Under the pieces are notes generated by a model, which was not told where the DNA came from, searched no databases, and saw nothing but the letters and a program-made list of their open reading frames with translations. This document shows positions 24,941 to 33,234 of a stretch of DNA of 64,000 nucleotides, in pieces. Both the position numbers and the translations under genes were made by a program. Origin of the DNA: Mycobacterium ahvazicum. Lineage in GTDB: Bacteria; Actinomycetota; Actinomycetes; Mycobacteriales; Mycobacteriaceae. The stretch spans positions 1,550,001 through 1,614,000 of the forward strand of contig NZ_FXEG02000003.1 in the NCBI RefSeq assembly GCF_900176255.2, in the 5' to 3' direction. The stretch's first letter is position 1. The number at the start of each line of letters is the position of its first letter.

Positions 24941-27133
24941 ATGAGCCGAACCGAAAGCCGAACCGATACGAACCTGGCGCCCGACCCGGGCGACTTGGGC
25001 CGGCTGGTGAGCGGCACCCACCACAACCCGCACAGCATCCTGGGCGCTCACGAGTACGGCGACCACACCGTGATCCGGGCCTTCCGCCCGCATGCGCAGG
25101 AAGTTGTCGCGCTGGTCGGTGACGACGAGTTCGCGATGGAGCACGTCGACGCCGGATTGTTCGCCGTGGCGTTGCCGTTCACCAATCTGATCGACTACCG
25201 GCTGAAGATTGACTACGGCTCCGGCGCGCACGTGACGGCCGACGCGTACCGGTTCCTGCCCACGTTGGGCGAGGTTGACCTGCACCTTTTCTCCGAAGGT
25301 CGCCACGAGCGACTCTGGGAAGTCCTCGGTGCCCACCCGCGCTCCTTCACCACGGCCGATGGCGTCGTCGACGGCGTGTCGTTCGCGGTGTGGGCGCCAA
25401 ACGCCAAGGGCATCAGCCTGATTGGCGAGTTCAACGGCTGGACCGGTACTGAGGCTCCGATGCGGGTGCTGGGCTCCACCGGGGTCTGGGAGCTGTTCTG
25501 GCCCGGGTTCGCGCCGGACGGCCTGTACAAGTTCCGGGTGCACGGCGCCGACGGCGTCGTCACCGAGCGGGCCGACCCGTTCGCTTTCGCCACCGAGGTG
25601 CCGCCGCATACCGCGTCGCGAGTGACGACGAGCACGTTCACCTGGACCGACGCGGACTGGATGACGCAGCGCGCCCAGCGCAATCCGGTGTTCGAACCGA
25701 TGAGCACCTACGAGGTACACCTCGGCTCGTGGCGGCCCGGACTCAGCTACCGCCAACTCGCCACCGAGCTGACGGATTACGTTGTGGAGCATGGCTTCAC
25801 CCACGTAGAGCTGCTGCCGGTGGCCGAGCACCCCTTCGCCGGATCGTGGGGATATCAGGTCACGTCGTACTACGCGCCGACATCGAGATTCGGCACCCCC
25901 GACGATTTCCGGGCGCTCGTCGACGCCCTGCACCAGGCCGGCATCGGCGTGATCGTGGACTGGGTTCCGGCGCACTTCCCCAAGGACGCGTGGGCGTTGG
26001 GCCGCTTCGACGGCACTGCGCTCTACGAGCACTCCGACCCCAAGCGCGGTGAGCAACTCGATTGGGGCACCTACGTTTTCGACTTCGGCCGGCGCGAGGT
26101 ACGCAACTTCTTGGTCGCCAACGCGCTCTATTGGCTCGAGGAATACCACATCGACGGCCTGCGAGTGGACGCGGTGGCGTCGATGCTCTACCTGGACTAC
26201 TCGCGGCCCGAGGGCGGCTGGACACCCAACATATACGGCGGACGAGAAAACCTCGAAGCGGTGCAGTTCCTGCAGGAGATGAACGCGACGGCGCACAAGG
26301 CCGCGCCGGGGATCGTCACGATCGCCGAGGAGTCGACGTCGTGGCCCGGCGTAACACGGCCGACCAACCTTGGCGGGCTGGGCTTTTCGATGAAGTGGAA
26401 CATGGGCTGGATGCACGACACGCTGGACTACATCAGCCGCGACCCGATCCACCGCAGCTTCCACCACCACGAGATGACCTTCTCGATGCTGTATGCGTTC
26501 AGCGAGAACTACGTGCTGCCGCTCAGCCACGACGAGGTGGTGCACGGGAAGGGCACGCTGTGGGGCCGCATGCCCGGCAACAACCACGTCAAGGCCGCCG
26601 GGCTGCGTAGCCTGCTCGCCTACCAGTGGGCTCATCCCGGTAAGCAGTTGTTGTTCATGGGACAGGAATTCGGCCAGCGCGCCGAGTGGTCCGAACAAAA
26701 CGGCTTGGACTGGTGGCAGCTCGACGAGCAGGGCTTCTCCAACGGCATACTGCGTTTCGTGCGCGACATCAACGCCATCTACCGTGACCACTCGGCGCTG
26801 TGGAGCCGCGACACCACACCCGAGGGTTACTCCTGGATCGACGCCAACGATTCCGGCAACAACGTTTTGAGCTTCCTGCGCTACGGCAACGACGGCTCGG
26901 TCATGGCGTGCGTGTTCAATTTCGCGGGCGCCGAGCACAGCGGCTATCGACTCGGTCTGCCCAGCGCCGGTCGCTGGCGCGAGGTGCTCAACACCGACGC
27001 GACGGACTACAACGGTTCCGGCATCGGCAATCTCGGCGGAGTCGACGCCACCGAGGACCCGTGGCATGGCCGTCCCGCCTCGGCGCAGCTGGTGTTGCCG
27101 CCCACGTCGGCGCTGTGGCTGGCACCGGAGTAA
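24941..27133 (+). CDS. glgB: 1,4-alpha-glucan branching enzyme
   Basis: GH13 branching enzyme (730 aa) adding alpha-1,6 branches to the glucan made by GlgE. N-terminal CBM48-like domains contain FAVWAPNAKGISLIGEFNGW. The catalytic barrel shows HVELLPVAEHPF, the nucleophile Asp in HIDGLRVDAVASMLYLD, the acid/base Glu in IVTIAEESTSWPG, and LSHDEVVHGKGT. Start MSRTESRTDTN follows GGAAGGGG. Operon partner of glgE. Normal length. Confidence 0.96.
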   Translation: MSRTESRTDTNLAPDPGDLGRLVSGTHHNPHSILGAHEYGDHTVIRAFRPHAQEVVALVGDDEFAMEHVDAGLFAVALPFTNLIDYRLKIDYGSGAHVTADAYRFLPTLGEVDLHLFSEGRHERLWEVLGAHPRSFTTADGVVDGVSFAVWAPNAKGISLIGEFNGWTGTEAPMRVLGSTGVWELFWPGFAPDGLYKFRVHGADGVVTERADPFAFATEVPPHTASRVTTSTFTWTDADWMTQRAQRNPVFEPMSTYEVHLGSWRPGLSYRQLATELTDYVVEHGFTHVELLPVAEHPFAGSWGYQVTSYYAPTSRFGTPDDFRALVDALHQAGIGVIVDWVPAHFPKDAWALGRFDGTALYEHSDPKRGEQLDWGTYVFDFGRREVRNFLVANALYWLEEYHIDGLRVDAVASMLYLDYSRPEGGWTPNIYGGRENLEAVQFLQEMNATAHKAAPGIVTIAEESTSWPGVTRPTNLGGLGFSMKWNMGWMHDTLDYISRDPIHRSFHHHEMTFSMLYAFSENYVLPLSHDEVVHGKGTLWGRMPGNNHVKAAGLRSLLAYQWAHPGKQLLFMGQEFGQRAEWSEQNGLDWWQLDEQGFSNGILRFVRDINAIYRDHSALWSRDTTPEGYSWIDANDSGNNVLSFLRYGNDGSVMACVFNFAGAEHSGYRLGLPSAGRWREVLNTDATDYNGSGIGNLGGVDATEDPWHGRPASAQLVLPPTSALWLAPE

Positions 27134-27144
27134 TCCCCCGCGCG

Positions 27145-27555
27145 GTGTGGAGACGGAAGAACAAGTACGCCACCGCGGCGCCGATTGCGGTGACAAGCAC
27201 GGCTTGGCAAGAACAGTTCGACGAGCTGTGGCGCCTGCTGGTGCCGCAGGGCGGTGCCGCCGCGAGCCAACAGGGCGAGGCGATTCGCCTGGCGGGCAAG
27301 CTTTCACGCGAGATCCTGGATAACGGCGCTATCAATTGGGACGCAGATTTCTGCGCTATGGCCGACCACCTGGCGCAGTTGCTGACCGGTGGGCGCCCGG
27401 TGGCCGATCAGAGCGAACTGAACACATTGAGAGACACCGTACGAAGCGGCGGGGGCGGAAGGGCCGAGTTATACCGAGTCGCCGAGCTGGCGGTCTCTTG
27501 GGTGCTCGCCAACCCGATCCCCGTGCCTGCGGCCCCGGCCCCCTACCGCAACTGA
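27145..27555 (+). CDS. Conserved hypothetical small protein after glgB
   Basis: Unrecognised, about 136 aa from GTG 27145 or 122 aa from GTG 27190 (VTSTAWQEQFDELWRLL). Soluble and probably all-helical: EQFDELWRLLVPQ, GEAIRLAGKLSREILDN, ADFCAMADHLAQLLTGG, RVAELAVSWVLANP, ending in a Pro/Ala tail. No signal peptide or membrane span. It starts within 60 bases of the glgB stop on the same strand, so is probably cotranscribed with glgE-glgB. H37Rv has PE_PGRS24 near this position, to which it bears no resemblance. Codon use fits the neighbours. Start uncertain. Confidence 0.6.
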   Translation: MWRRKNKYATAAPIAVTSTAWQEQFDELWRLLVPQGGAAASQQGEAIRLAGKLSREILDNGAINWDADFCAMADHLAQLLTGGRPVADQSELNTLRDTVRSGGGGRAELYRVAELAVSWVLANPIPVPAAPAPYRN

Positions 27556-27563
27556 GGTTTGCT

Positions 27564-28478
27564 CTAGTACAGCGCGTTGGCGAGGTTTCGACGGCCGGCG
27601 ATGACCTCAGGGTCGGCGGGATCGAAGAGTTCGAACAACTCGATCAGCCGGGTTCGGACCCGAGTGCGCTCATCGCCAGAAGTGCTGCGCACCAACGCCG
27701 TCAATCGCTCGAATGCCGCTGTCACGTCCTGGTTGAGGATCTGCACATCGGCGGCCGCGAAGGCCGCCTCGATGTTGCCCGGCGCGCCGTCCGCGACGGT
27801 CACCGCATCCGGACGTTGTGCGGTTGCGCGCGTGAGGAAGTCGATCTGGCGGATCGCGCCCTTGGCCTCGACGCTGTCCGGATTGGTGTCCAGCAACGCC
27901 TGGTAGGACTGTTTGGCCGCCTCGAAATCACCGGCTTCCAGCTGCTGGCGCGCCAGGGCCAGGGCCGGGTCGACCTCGGCGTCGTCCTCGGAACCGGTTG
28001 CGCCCTTGAGCTTTCCGGCCGTCGCCGACAGCAGTTGGTCCAGCCAGCGGCGCAACTGATCGGCGGGCTGCGAACCCTGGAAGCTGGACAGCGGCTGGCC
28101 GGCCGCCAGGGCCACGACGGTGGGAACGGCTTCCACACCGAAGATCTGGGCCACCCGTGGCGCCACATCGACGTTGACCGTCGCCAGCGCCCATTTGCCG
28201 CCGTCCTGGGCGGCCAGACCGGACAGCGTGTCGACCAGCTCGACGCATGCCTCGCTGCGCGGCGACCACAAAGCGACCACCACGGGCACCTCGTCGGAGC
28301 GGATCAGCACCTCGGCTTCGAAATTGGCCTCGTTGACCTCGGTGGTCCCCGGCCCCGCAGGCGTCGGCCGGCCCGCGGCACCGGCGGCTGACGGGGTCTG
28401 CTGAGCACGTTGCTTCAGACCGGACAGGTCGACCGCACCGGCAAGCGCGGGCCCGATCGATGATCTCGGACGCGTCAC
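27564..28478 (-). CDS. Thioredoxin-fold/TPR protein of the CnoX (YbbN) type (Rv1324-like)
   Basis: Cytosolic protein (304 aa) with an N-terminal thioredoxin fold and C-terminal TPR-like helices, the architecture of the chaperone-redox protein CnoX/YbbN. The usual CxxC is lost: the motif position reads WSPRSEACVEL, leaving a single Cys. cis-Pro lies in VEAVPTVVALAAGQP. TPR-like segments include ALARQQLEAGDFEAAKQSYQ. GTG at 28478 (VTRPRSSIGPALAG) matches the H37Rv N-terminus and excludes a 33-residue upstream extension. Probably holds clients or scavenges oxidants rather than acting as a general disulfide reductase. Confidence 0.85.
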   Translation of the reverse strand: MTRPRSSIGPALAGAVDLSGLKQRAQQTPSAAGAAGRPTPAGPGTTEVNEANFEAEVLIRSDEVPVVVALWSPRSEACVELVDTLSGLAAQDGGKWALATVNVDVAPRVAQIFGVEAVPTVVALAAGQPLSSFQGSQPADQLRRWLDQLLSATAGKLKGATGSEDDAEVDPALALARQQLEAGDFEAAKQSYQALLDTNPDSVEAKGAIRQIDFLTRATAQRPDAVTVADGAPGNIEAAFAAADVQILNQDVTAAFERLTALVRSTSGDERTRVRTRLIELFELFDPADPEVIAGRRNLANALY

Positions 28479-28657
28479 GCCGTCAAGTCTGTCATGCGCG
28501 CCGACCATCAATCCACCCGGTTGCGCAGGGGCTCCCGCACGGGCGGATTCGACCGAAAACCGGCCCCGCCAAGGCACCTGGTCGTCTCATGAGAGCAACA
28601 TCACAACGCGCACCGCAGCCGGTCTTCCAGCAACGCTGACCGCTGGTCAGTCCGGGG

Positions 28658-29839
28658 TTAGCCGGCCCGCAGAATCAGTGCGTCGCCCTGGCCCCCGGCG
28701 CCGCACAGCGCCGCGACGCCGTAACCCGAACCGCGCCGCGCCAGCTCCAAGGCGACATGCAGCGTGATCCGGGCGCCTGACATGCCGATCGGATGTCCCA
28801 CCGCGATCGCACCGCCGTTGACGTTGACGATCTCGGGGTCGATCCCGAGTTCGCGTGTTGATGCCAGTGCCACCGCCGAGAACGCCTCGTTGATCTCCAC
28901 CACATCGAGCTGGTCAACCGTGATGCCCTCGCGGCCGAGTGCCTTTTTGATCGCATTGGCGGGCTGGGACTGCAGCGTCGAATCGGGCCCTGCCACGACT
29001 CCGTGAGCGCCGATCTCCGCCAGCCACGACAGGCCCATCTCCTGCGCCTTGTCCTTGCTCATCACCACGACCGCCGCGGCCCCGTCCGAGATCTGCGACG
29101 CCGAGCCGGCGGTGATGGTGCCGTCGCTGCGGAAGGCCGGTTTCAGGCCGGCCAACGACTCGGCCGTGGTGTTTGCCCGGATGCCCTCGTCCTCGGCGAA
29201 CTGCAACGGATCGCCTTTGCGCTGCGGGATGTTCACCGGCACCACCTCGTCGGTGAAGACGCCGTCCTTCCACGCCGCGGCGGCTTTTTGATGCGACCGC
29301 GCAGCGAACTCGTCCTGCTCGGCGCGGGTGAACTTGTCGACGTCGTTGCGCTGCTCGGTCAGCGCGCCCATCGGCTGGTCGGTGAACACGTCGTGCAAGC
29401 CGTCGTAGGCCATGTGGTCGAGCACGGTCACGTCGCCGTACTTGTAGCCCGCGCGGCTGTCCATCAGCAGGTGTGGGGCCTTGGTCATGGACTCCTGGCC
29501 ACCGGCCACCACGACGTCGAACTCCCCGGCCCGGATCAGCTGATCGGCCAGCGCAATGGCGTCGATTCCGGACAGGCACATCTTGTTGATGCTCAGTGCC
29601 GGGACGTCCCAGCCGATGCCGGCGGCCACCGCGGCCTGACGGGCGGGCATCTGGCCCGCGCCTGCGGTCAGCACCTGGCCCATGATCACGTACTGCACCG
29701 CGGAGGCGGGCACATTGGCCTTCTCCAGCGCACCGGCGATCGCGATCGCACCCAAATCGCTGGCCGAGAAATCCTTCAGCGAACCCATCAACTTGCCGAT
29801 CGGGGTCCGTGCTCCAGCAACGATCACCGATGTCGTCAT
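28658..29839 (-). CDS. fadA4: Acetyl-CoA C-acetyltransferase (thiolase) FadA4
   Basis: Thiolase (393 aa) that joins two acetyl-CoA or cleaves acetoacetyl-CoA. Catalytic Cys88 in INKMCLSGIDAI, His in VGHPIGMSGARI, and second Cys in LCGAGGQGDALIL. The start is MTTSVIVAGARTPIGKL. A purine-rich AGGAGG-like site precedes the ATG. Divergent from methylmalonyl-CoA epimerase (81 bases between starts). The juxtaposition suggests shared use in acyl-CoA/propionate metabolism. Confidence 0.95.
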   Translation of the reverse strand: MTTSVIVAGARTPIGKLMGSLKDFSASDLGAIAIAGALEKANVPASAVQYVIMGQVLTAGAGQMPARQAAVAAGIGWDVPALSINKMCLSGIDAIALADQLIRAGEFDVVVAGGQESMTKAPHLLMDSRAGYKYGDVTVLDHMAYDGLHDVFTDQPMGALTEQRNDVDKFTRAEQDEFAARSHQKAAAAWKDGVFTDEVVPVNIPQRKGDPLQFAEDEGIRANTTAESLAGLKPAFRSDGTITAGSASQISDGAAAVVVMSKDKAQEMGLSWLAEIGAHGVVAGPDSTLQSQPANAIKKALGREGITVDQLDVVEINEAFSAVALASTRELGIDPEIVNVNGGAIAVGHPIGMSGARITLHVALELARRGSGYGVAALCGAGGQGDALILRAG

Positions 29840-29920
29840 AACTACCTCCTAGCGACGCATGGACGGCCCATTCGGCCTCCCGGAGAAGCGCAATCTTTGC
29901 CGCCAGGTTACCGTTATGTG

Positions 29921-30385
29921 ATGACGACCGATCAAGTTGACGCCCGTCAGATCCTGGCCACCTCATTGGTGACTGCGATCGATCACGTCGGCATCGCAGT
30001 CGACGACCTGGATGCGGCCATCGCCTGGTACCACGACACCCTCGGCATGGTGTTGGTGCACGAGGAAGTCAACGAGGACCAGGGAATCCGCGAAGCCATG
30101 ATCGCCGTCCAGGACGGCGAACCCGGCACGGCGCAGATCCAGTTGATGGCCCCGATCGACGAGTCCTCGACGATCGCCAAATTCCTGGACAAGCGCGGCC
30201 CGGGCATCCAGCAGATGGCGGTGCGAGTCAGCGATTTGGACGCGCTCTGCGAACACCTGCAGTCCCAGGGCGTCCGACTGGTCTACGAGGCCCCACGTCG
30301 CGGCACAGCGAACTCGCGGATCAACTTCATCCACCCCAAGGACGCCGGCGGCGTCTTGATGGAGTTGGTCGAGCCGGCTTCCTAG
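29921..30385 (+). CDS. mce: Methylmalonyl-CoA epimerase
   Basis: VOC-fold enzyme (154 aa) interconverting the two methylmalonyl-CoA epimers ahead of B12-dependent methylmalonyl-CoA mutase. Paired VOC modules are visible: TAIDHVGIAVDDLDAAIAWY and QQMAVRVSDLDALCEHLQ, with metal-ligand residues in DHVG, in QIQLM and in VLMELVEP. The ATG at 29921 (MTTDQVDARQ) is chosen because it matches the family length. The adenosyltransferase at 44.8 kb makes the mutase cofactor. Confidence 0.93.
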   Translation: MTTDQVDARQILATSLVTAIDHVGIAVDDLDAAIAWYHDTLGMVLVHEEVNEDQGIREAMIAVQDGEPGTAQIQLMAPIDESSTIAKFLDKRGPGIQQMAVRVSDLDALCEHLQSQGVRLVYEAPRRGTANSRINFIHPKDAGGVLMELVEPAS

Positions 30386-30409
30386 CCGCTCTCTAGCCGC
30401 CCTGTCGTT

Positions 30410-30706
30410 TCACGACCATTTTCTGGTTGGGCCGCGGTTTGCTCTGTTCGTCCAGCACGGCGTGTGCCAGTGCCGACGCTCGTCCACCCCGCCCAGTGGT
30501 GAGTCCGTCGGCCATACCACCAGATGTGCTGTGCCGGAGCGGATTTCGTGATCGCAGCCGGGGCATCGGTAGGTCTTGAGTGCACGCGCGGCGGCAATCG
30601 GACGTACCTCGTAGTCGTCACCGCCGGGCCCGATTTCCACTCGCCGCAGCGCCGGCGACAGCGAAGGCAGCTGTTGCCGGCGGGGCGGGGTGCGGCGCCG
30701 AGCCAT
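30410..30706 (-). CDS. Small zinc-ribbon-like protein (Rv1322-type)
   Basis: 98-aa conserved mycobacterial protein. A basic N-terminus (MARRRTPPRRQQ) is followed by RVEIGPGGDDYEVRPIAAARA. A possible metal site is built from YRCPGCDHEIRSGTAH and HWHTPCW (Cys-x2-Cys plus His/Cys). The start at 30706 gives exactly the H37Rv length. It lies 23 bases after nucS on the same strand and may be cotranscribed with it. Function unknown; a nucleic-acid or metal role is only a guess. Confidence 0.85.
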   Translation of the reverse strand: MARRRTPPRRQQLPSLSPALRRVEIGPGGDDYEVRPIAAARALKTYRCPGCDHEIRSGTAHLVVWPTDSPLGGVDERRHWHTPCWTNRANRGPTRKWS

Positions 30707-30729
30707 ACCGACCAGTCTAATCGGGCAAG

Positions 30730-31410
30730 TCAGAACAGCCGGTACTCGTCGCTGTCCATTCCGCGCATCTTGTCGTAATCCAGTGTAAGACAACGTATTC
30801 CGCGGTCGGTGGCTAAAGTTCGGGCCTGAGGCTTAATCTGCTGCGCCGCGAACACGCCCTGGACCGGAGCCAGCACGGTATCGCGATTCAGCAGTTCGAG
30901 GTAGCGGGTGAGCTGCTCCACGCCGTCGATCTCGCCGCGCCGTTTGATCTCCACGGCCACCGAGCCACCGTGGGCGTCCCGGCACAACAGATCGACGGGG
31001 CCGATCGCCGTCATGTATTCGCGGCGCACCAACGTATATCCCTCACCCAGCAGCTGGACGTGTTCGGCGAGCAGCGCCTGCAGATGCGCCTCGACACCAT
31101 CCTTGACCAGCCCGGGGTCGACGCCCAGATCGTGGCTGGAGTCGTGCTCGACCTCCTCGACGGTAATGCGCAGCTGTTCGCCCGTCTTGTTCTGCACCAC
31201 CCACACCGGCGTCTCGCCGACGACCTCTTCGGTCAACCAGCACGGCGGACTCATCCAATTCAGCGGCTTGTAGGCGCGGTCGTCGGCGTGCACGCTGACC
31301 GACCCATCGGCCTTGAAGAGCAACAACCGACGCGCCGACGGCAGATGCGCCGTGAGCCGGCCAACGTAGTCGACGGTGCACTGGGCGATCACTAGACGCA
31401 CCCGACTCAC
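30730..31410 (-). CDS. nucS: Mismatch-specific endonuclease NucS (EndoMS)
   Basis: Nuclease (226 aa) at the centre of the MutS/MutL-independent mismatch repair of actinobacteria. The N-terminal DNA-binding/dimer domain has LLLFKADGSVSVHADDRAYK. The PD-(D/E)xK catalytic residues are visible in GPVDLLCRD and VAVEIKRRGEIDGVEQL. The C-terminal DSDEYRLF tail resembles the clamp-interaction motif. GTG at 31410 (VSRVRLVIAQCTVDYVG) matches H37Rv; the open frame to 31473 is ignored. Divergent from the cyclase gene. Confidence 0.95.
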   Translation of the reverse strand: MSRVRLVIAQCTVDYVGRLTAHLPSARRLLLFKADGSVSVHADDRAYKPLNWMSPPCWLTEEVVGETPVWVVQNKTGEQLRITVEEVEHDSSHDLGVDPGLVKDGVEAHLQALLAEHVQLLGEGYTLVRREYMTAIGPVDLLCRDAHGGSVAVEIKRRGEIDGVEQLTRYLELLNRDTVLAPVQGVFAAQQIKPQARTLATDRGIRCLTLDYDKMRGMDSDEYRLF

Positions 31411-31446
31411 CTTAGAGCGTCGTTGACGAATTAGGCTGACGCCACC

Positions 31447-33060
31447 ATGTCGGCGAACAAGAGCATGGCGCAACGCTTGGGACGGGTGCTCGAAAGGGTC
31501 ACCCGTCAGAGCGGCCGGTTACAGGAGACGCCCGCCTACGGTTCGTTGCTGCTCGGACGGGTGAGCGAGAGCCAGGCCCGCCGGCGGGTGCGCATTCAGC
31601 TCATCCTGACCATCTTCATCCTGATCACGAATCTGATCGGGATCGGCGTGGCTGTGCTGCTTTTGGGCGTCGCGTTGCCGTCGCCCAGCATCTTCACGGA
31701 CGCGCCGGCGTGGATCACCTGGGCCGTCGCACCCGGATACGTCGCCGTCGCGCTGGCGCTCGGCACCTTCTGGATCACCCACCGGACGACGGCCGCCCTG
31801 CGGTGGGCGATCGAGGAGCGCGCGCCCACCCTCGACGACGAACGCAACACCTTCCTGGCCCCGTTCTGGCTGGCGATCGGGGTGTTGGTGTTGTGGGGCG
31901 TCGGGACCGCGTTGCTGACCACGCTCTACGGGCTGGCCAATAAGCTGTTCATCCCGATCGTGGGCTTCTCGGTGAGCTTCTGCGGCATCTTGGTGGCCAC
32001 CGCGTGCTATTTGTTCACCGAGTTCGCCTTGCGACCGGTGGCCGCCCAAGCGCTGGAGGCCGGCCGCGTACCGCAGCGGCTGGCGCCGGGCATCATGGGC
32101 CGCACACTGACGGTCTGGCTGCTCAGTTCCGGCGTGCCGGTGCTCGGCATCGCGCTGATCGCGTTCTTCGCGCTGGTGCTGCACAATCTGACCGAGACCC
32201 AACTCAGCGTCGCGGTGCTGATCGTCGCGATCGCGACGCTGATCTTCGGCTTCATCCTGATGTGGATCCTGTCCTGGCTGACGGCGACACCGGTGCGGGT
32301 GGTGCGCGCGGCCCTCAAGCGAGTGGAGCAGGGCGATCTGCGGGGCGACCTGGTGGTGTTCGACGGCACCGAACTCGGCGAGTTGCAACGCGGTTTCAAC
32401 GCGATGGTCGACGGCCTGCGCGAGCGCGAGCGAGTACGTGATCTCTTCGGCCGGCACGTCGGTCGAGAAGTCGCCCTGGCCGCCGAGCGCGACAGACCGA
32501 AACTCGGCGGCGAAGAGCGCCACGTCGCGGTCGTGTTCATCGACATCGTCGGCTCCACGCAATTGGTGACCAGTCAGCGCCCGACCGAGGTCGTCAATGT
32601 GCTCAACCGCTTCTTCGCGATCGTCGTCGAGGAAGTCGACCGGCACCACGGATTGGTCAACAAGTTCGAAGGCGACGCATCGCTGGCCATCTTTGGCGCC
32701 CCGAATCACCTCGACTGTCCCGAGGACGAGGCGCTGGCCGCGGCACGCGCGATCTGCAATCGGCTGGCGCACGAAATGAGTGAGCTCGAGGCCGGGATCG
32801 GCGTCGCGGCCGGCCAGGTCGTCGCGGGCAACGTCGGCGCCAAGGAACGCTTCGAATACACCGTGATCGGCGAACCGGTCAACGAGGCGGCCCGGCTGTG
32901 CGAGCTGGCCAAGTCACACCCGGGTCGACTGTTGGCGACCGCGGACACCGTCCGGGGTGCGAGCGAAAGCGAAGGTGCCCGTTGGTGTTTGGGTGAGACT
33001 GTGACACTGCGTGGACACGATCACCCCACCCGGCTGGCCTCGCCCGAACGCGGCGAATAG
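31447..33060 (+). CDS. Membrane-bound class III adenylate cyclase with HAMP domain (Rv1318c/1319c/1320c family)
   Basis: Inner-membrane cyclase (537 aa) predicted to make cAMP. Order: basic N-terminus, about six membrane spans (residues 50-280), HAMP linker (about 285-335, ending GTELGELQRGFNAMVDGL), then the class III catalytic domain. Metal aspartates lie in VVFIDIVGSTQL and NKFEGDASLAIFG, the substrate lysine in KFEGD, and the transition-state Asn/Arg in EPVNEAARL. The usual adenine-selecting Asp of GDxVN reads Glu (IGEPVN), so base choice or activity may differ. H37Rv has three such genes in tandem; here only one. Confidence 0.92.
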   Translation: MSANKSMAQRLGRVLERVTRQSGRLQETPAYGSLLLGRVSESQARRRVRIQLILTIFILITNLIGIGVAVLLLGVALPSPSIFTDAPAWITWAVAPGYVAVALALGTFWITHRTTAALRWAIEERAPTLDDERNTFLAPFWLAIGVLVLWGVGTALLTTLYGLANKLFIPIVGFSVSFCGILVATACYLFTEFALRPVAAQALEAGRVPQRLAPGIMGRTLTVWLLSSGVPVLGIALIAFFALVLHNLTETQLSVAVLIVAIATLIFGFILMWILSWLTATPVRVVRAALKRVEQGDLRGDLVVFDGTELGELQRGFNAMVDGLRERERVRDLFGRHVGREVALAAERDRPKLGGEERHVAVVFIDIVGSTQLVTSQRPTEVVNVLNRFFAIVVEEVDRHHGLVNKFEGDASLAIFGAPNHLDCPEDEALAAARAICNRLAHEMSELEAGIGVAAGQVVAGNVGAKERFEYTVIGEPVNEAARLCELAKSHPGRLLATADTVRGASESEGARWCLGETVTLRGHDHPTRLASPERGE

Positions 33061-33072
33061 CGGGGTCGTTCA

Positions 33073-33234
33073 GTGGACACCCTCGTCAATGTGCTTCGCT
33101 TGCTTCGGCTTCCGGCGCCCTACGAGGCCGACACGGCACGCACCGCGTACGCACCGCAAGCGTTCGGACTGGTGCTGCGCCATGAATGGTTCGTCGATCC
33201 GGGCACCGTGCGCGGCAATGTCTTCGACCGCTAG
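33073..33234 (+). CDS. Possible small ORF after the cyclase gene
   Basis: A 53-aa frame from GTG 33073 (VDTLVNVLRLLRLP) to TAG 33234, 12 bases after the cyclase stop and in the same frame. Third codon positions are strongly G/C, like real genes here. It ends tail to tail with the MFS stop. It contains YEADTARTAYAPQAFGLVLR and FVDPGTVRGNVFDR but no recognised domain. It could be a genuine small protein or the remains of a larger gene removed at this junction. Confidence 0.35.
   Translation: MDTLVNVLRLLRLPAPYEADTARTAYAPQAFGLVLRHEWFVDPGTVRGNVFDR

Noticed and set aside
24728..27307. 859-codon frame on the minus strand
   Set aside because: Mirror image of glgB, whose plus-strand product has all catalytic residues; the minus-strand product has no recognisable family.
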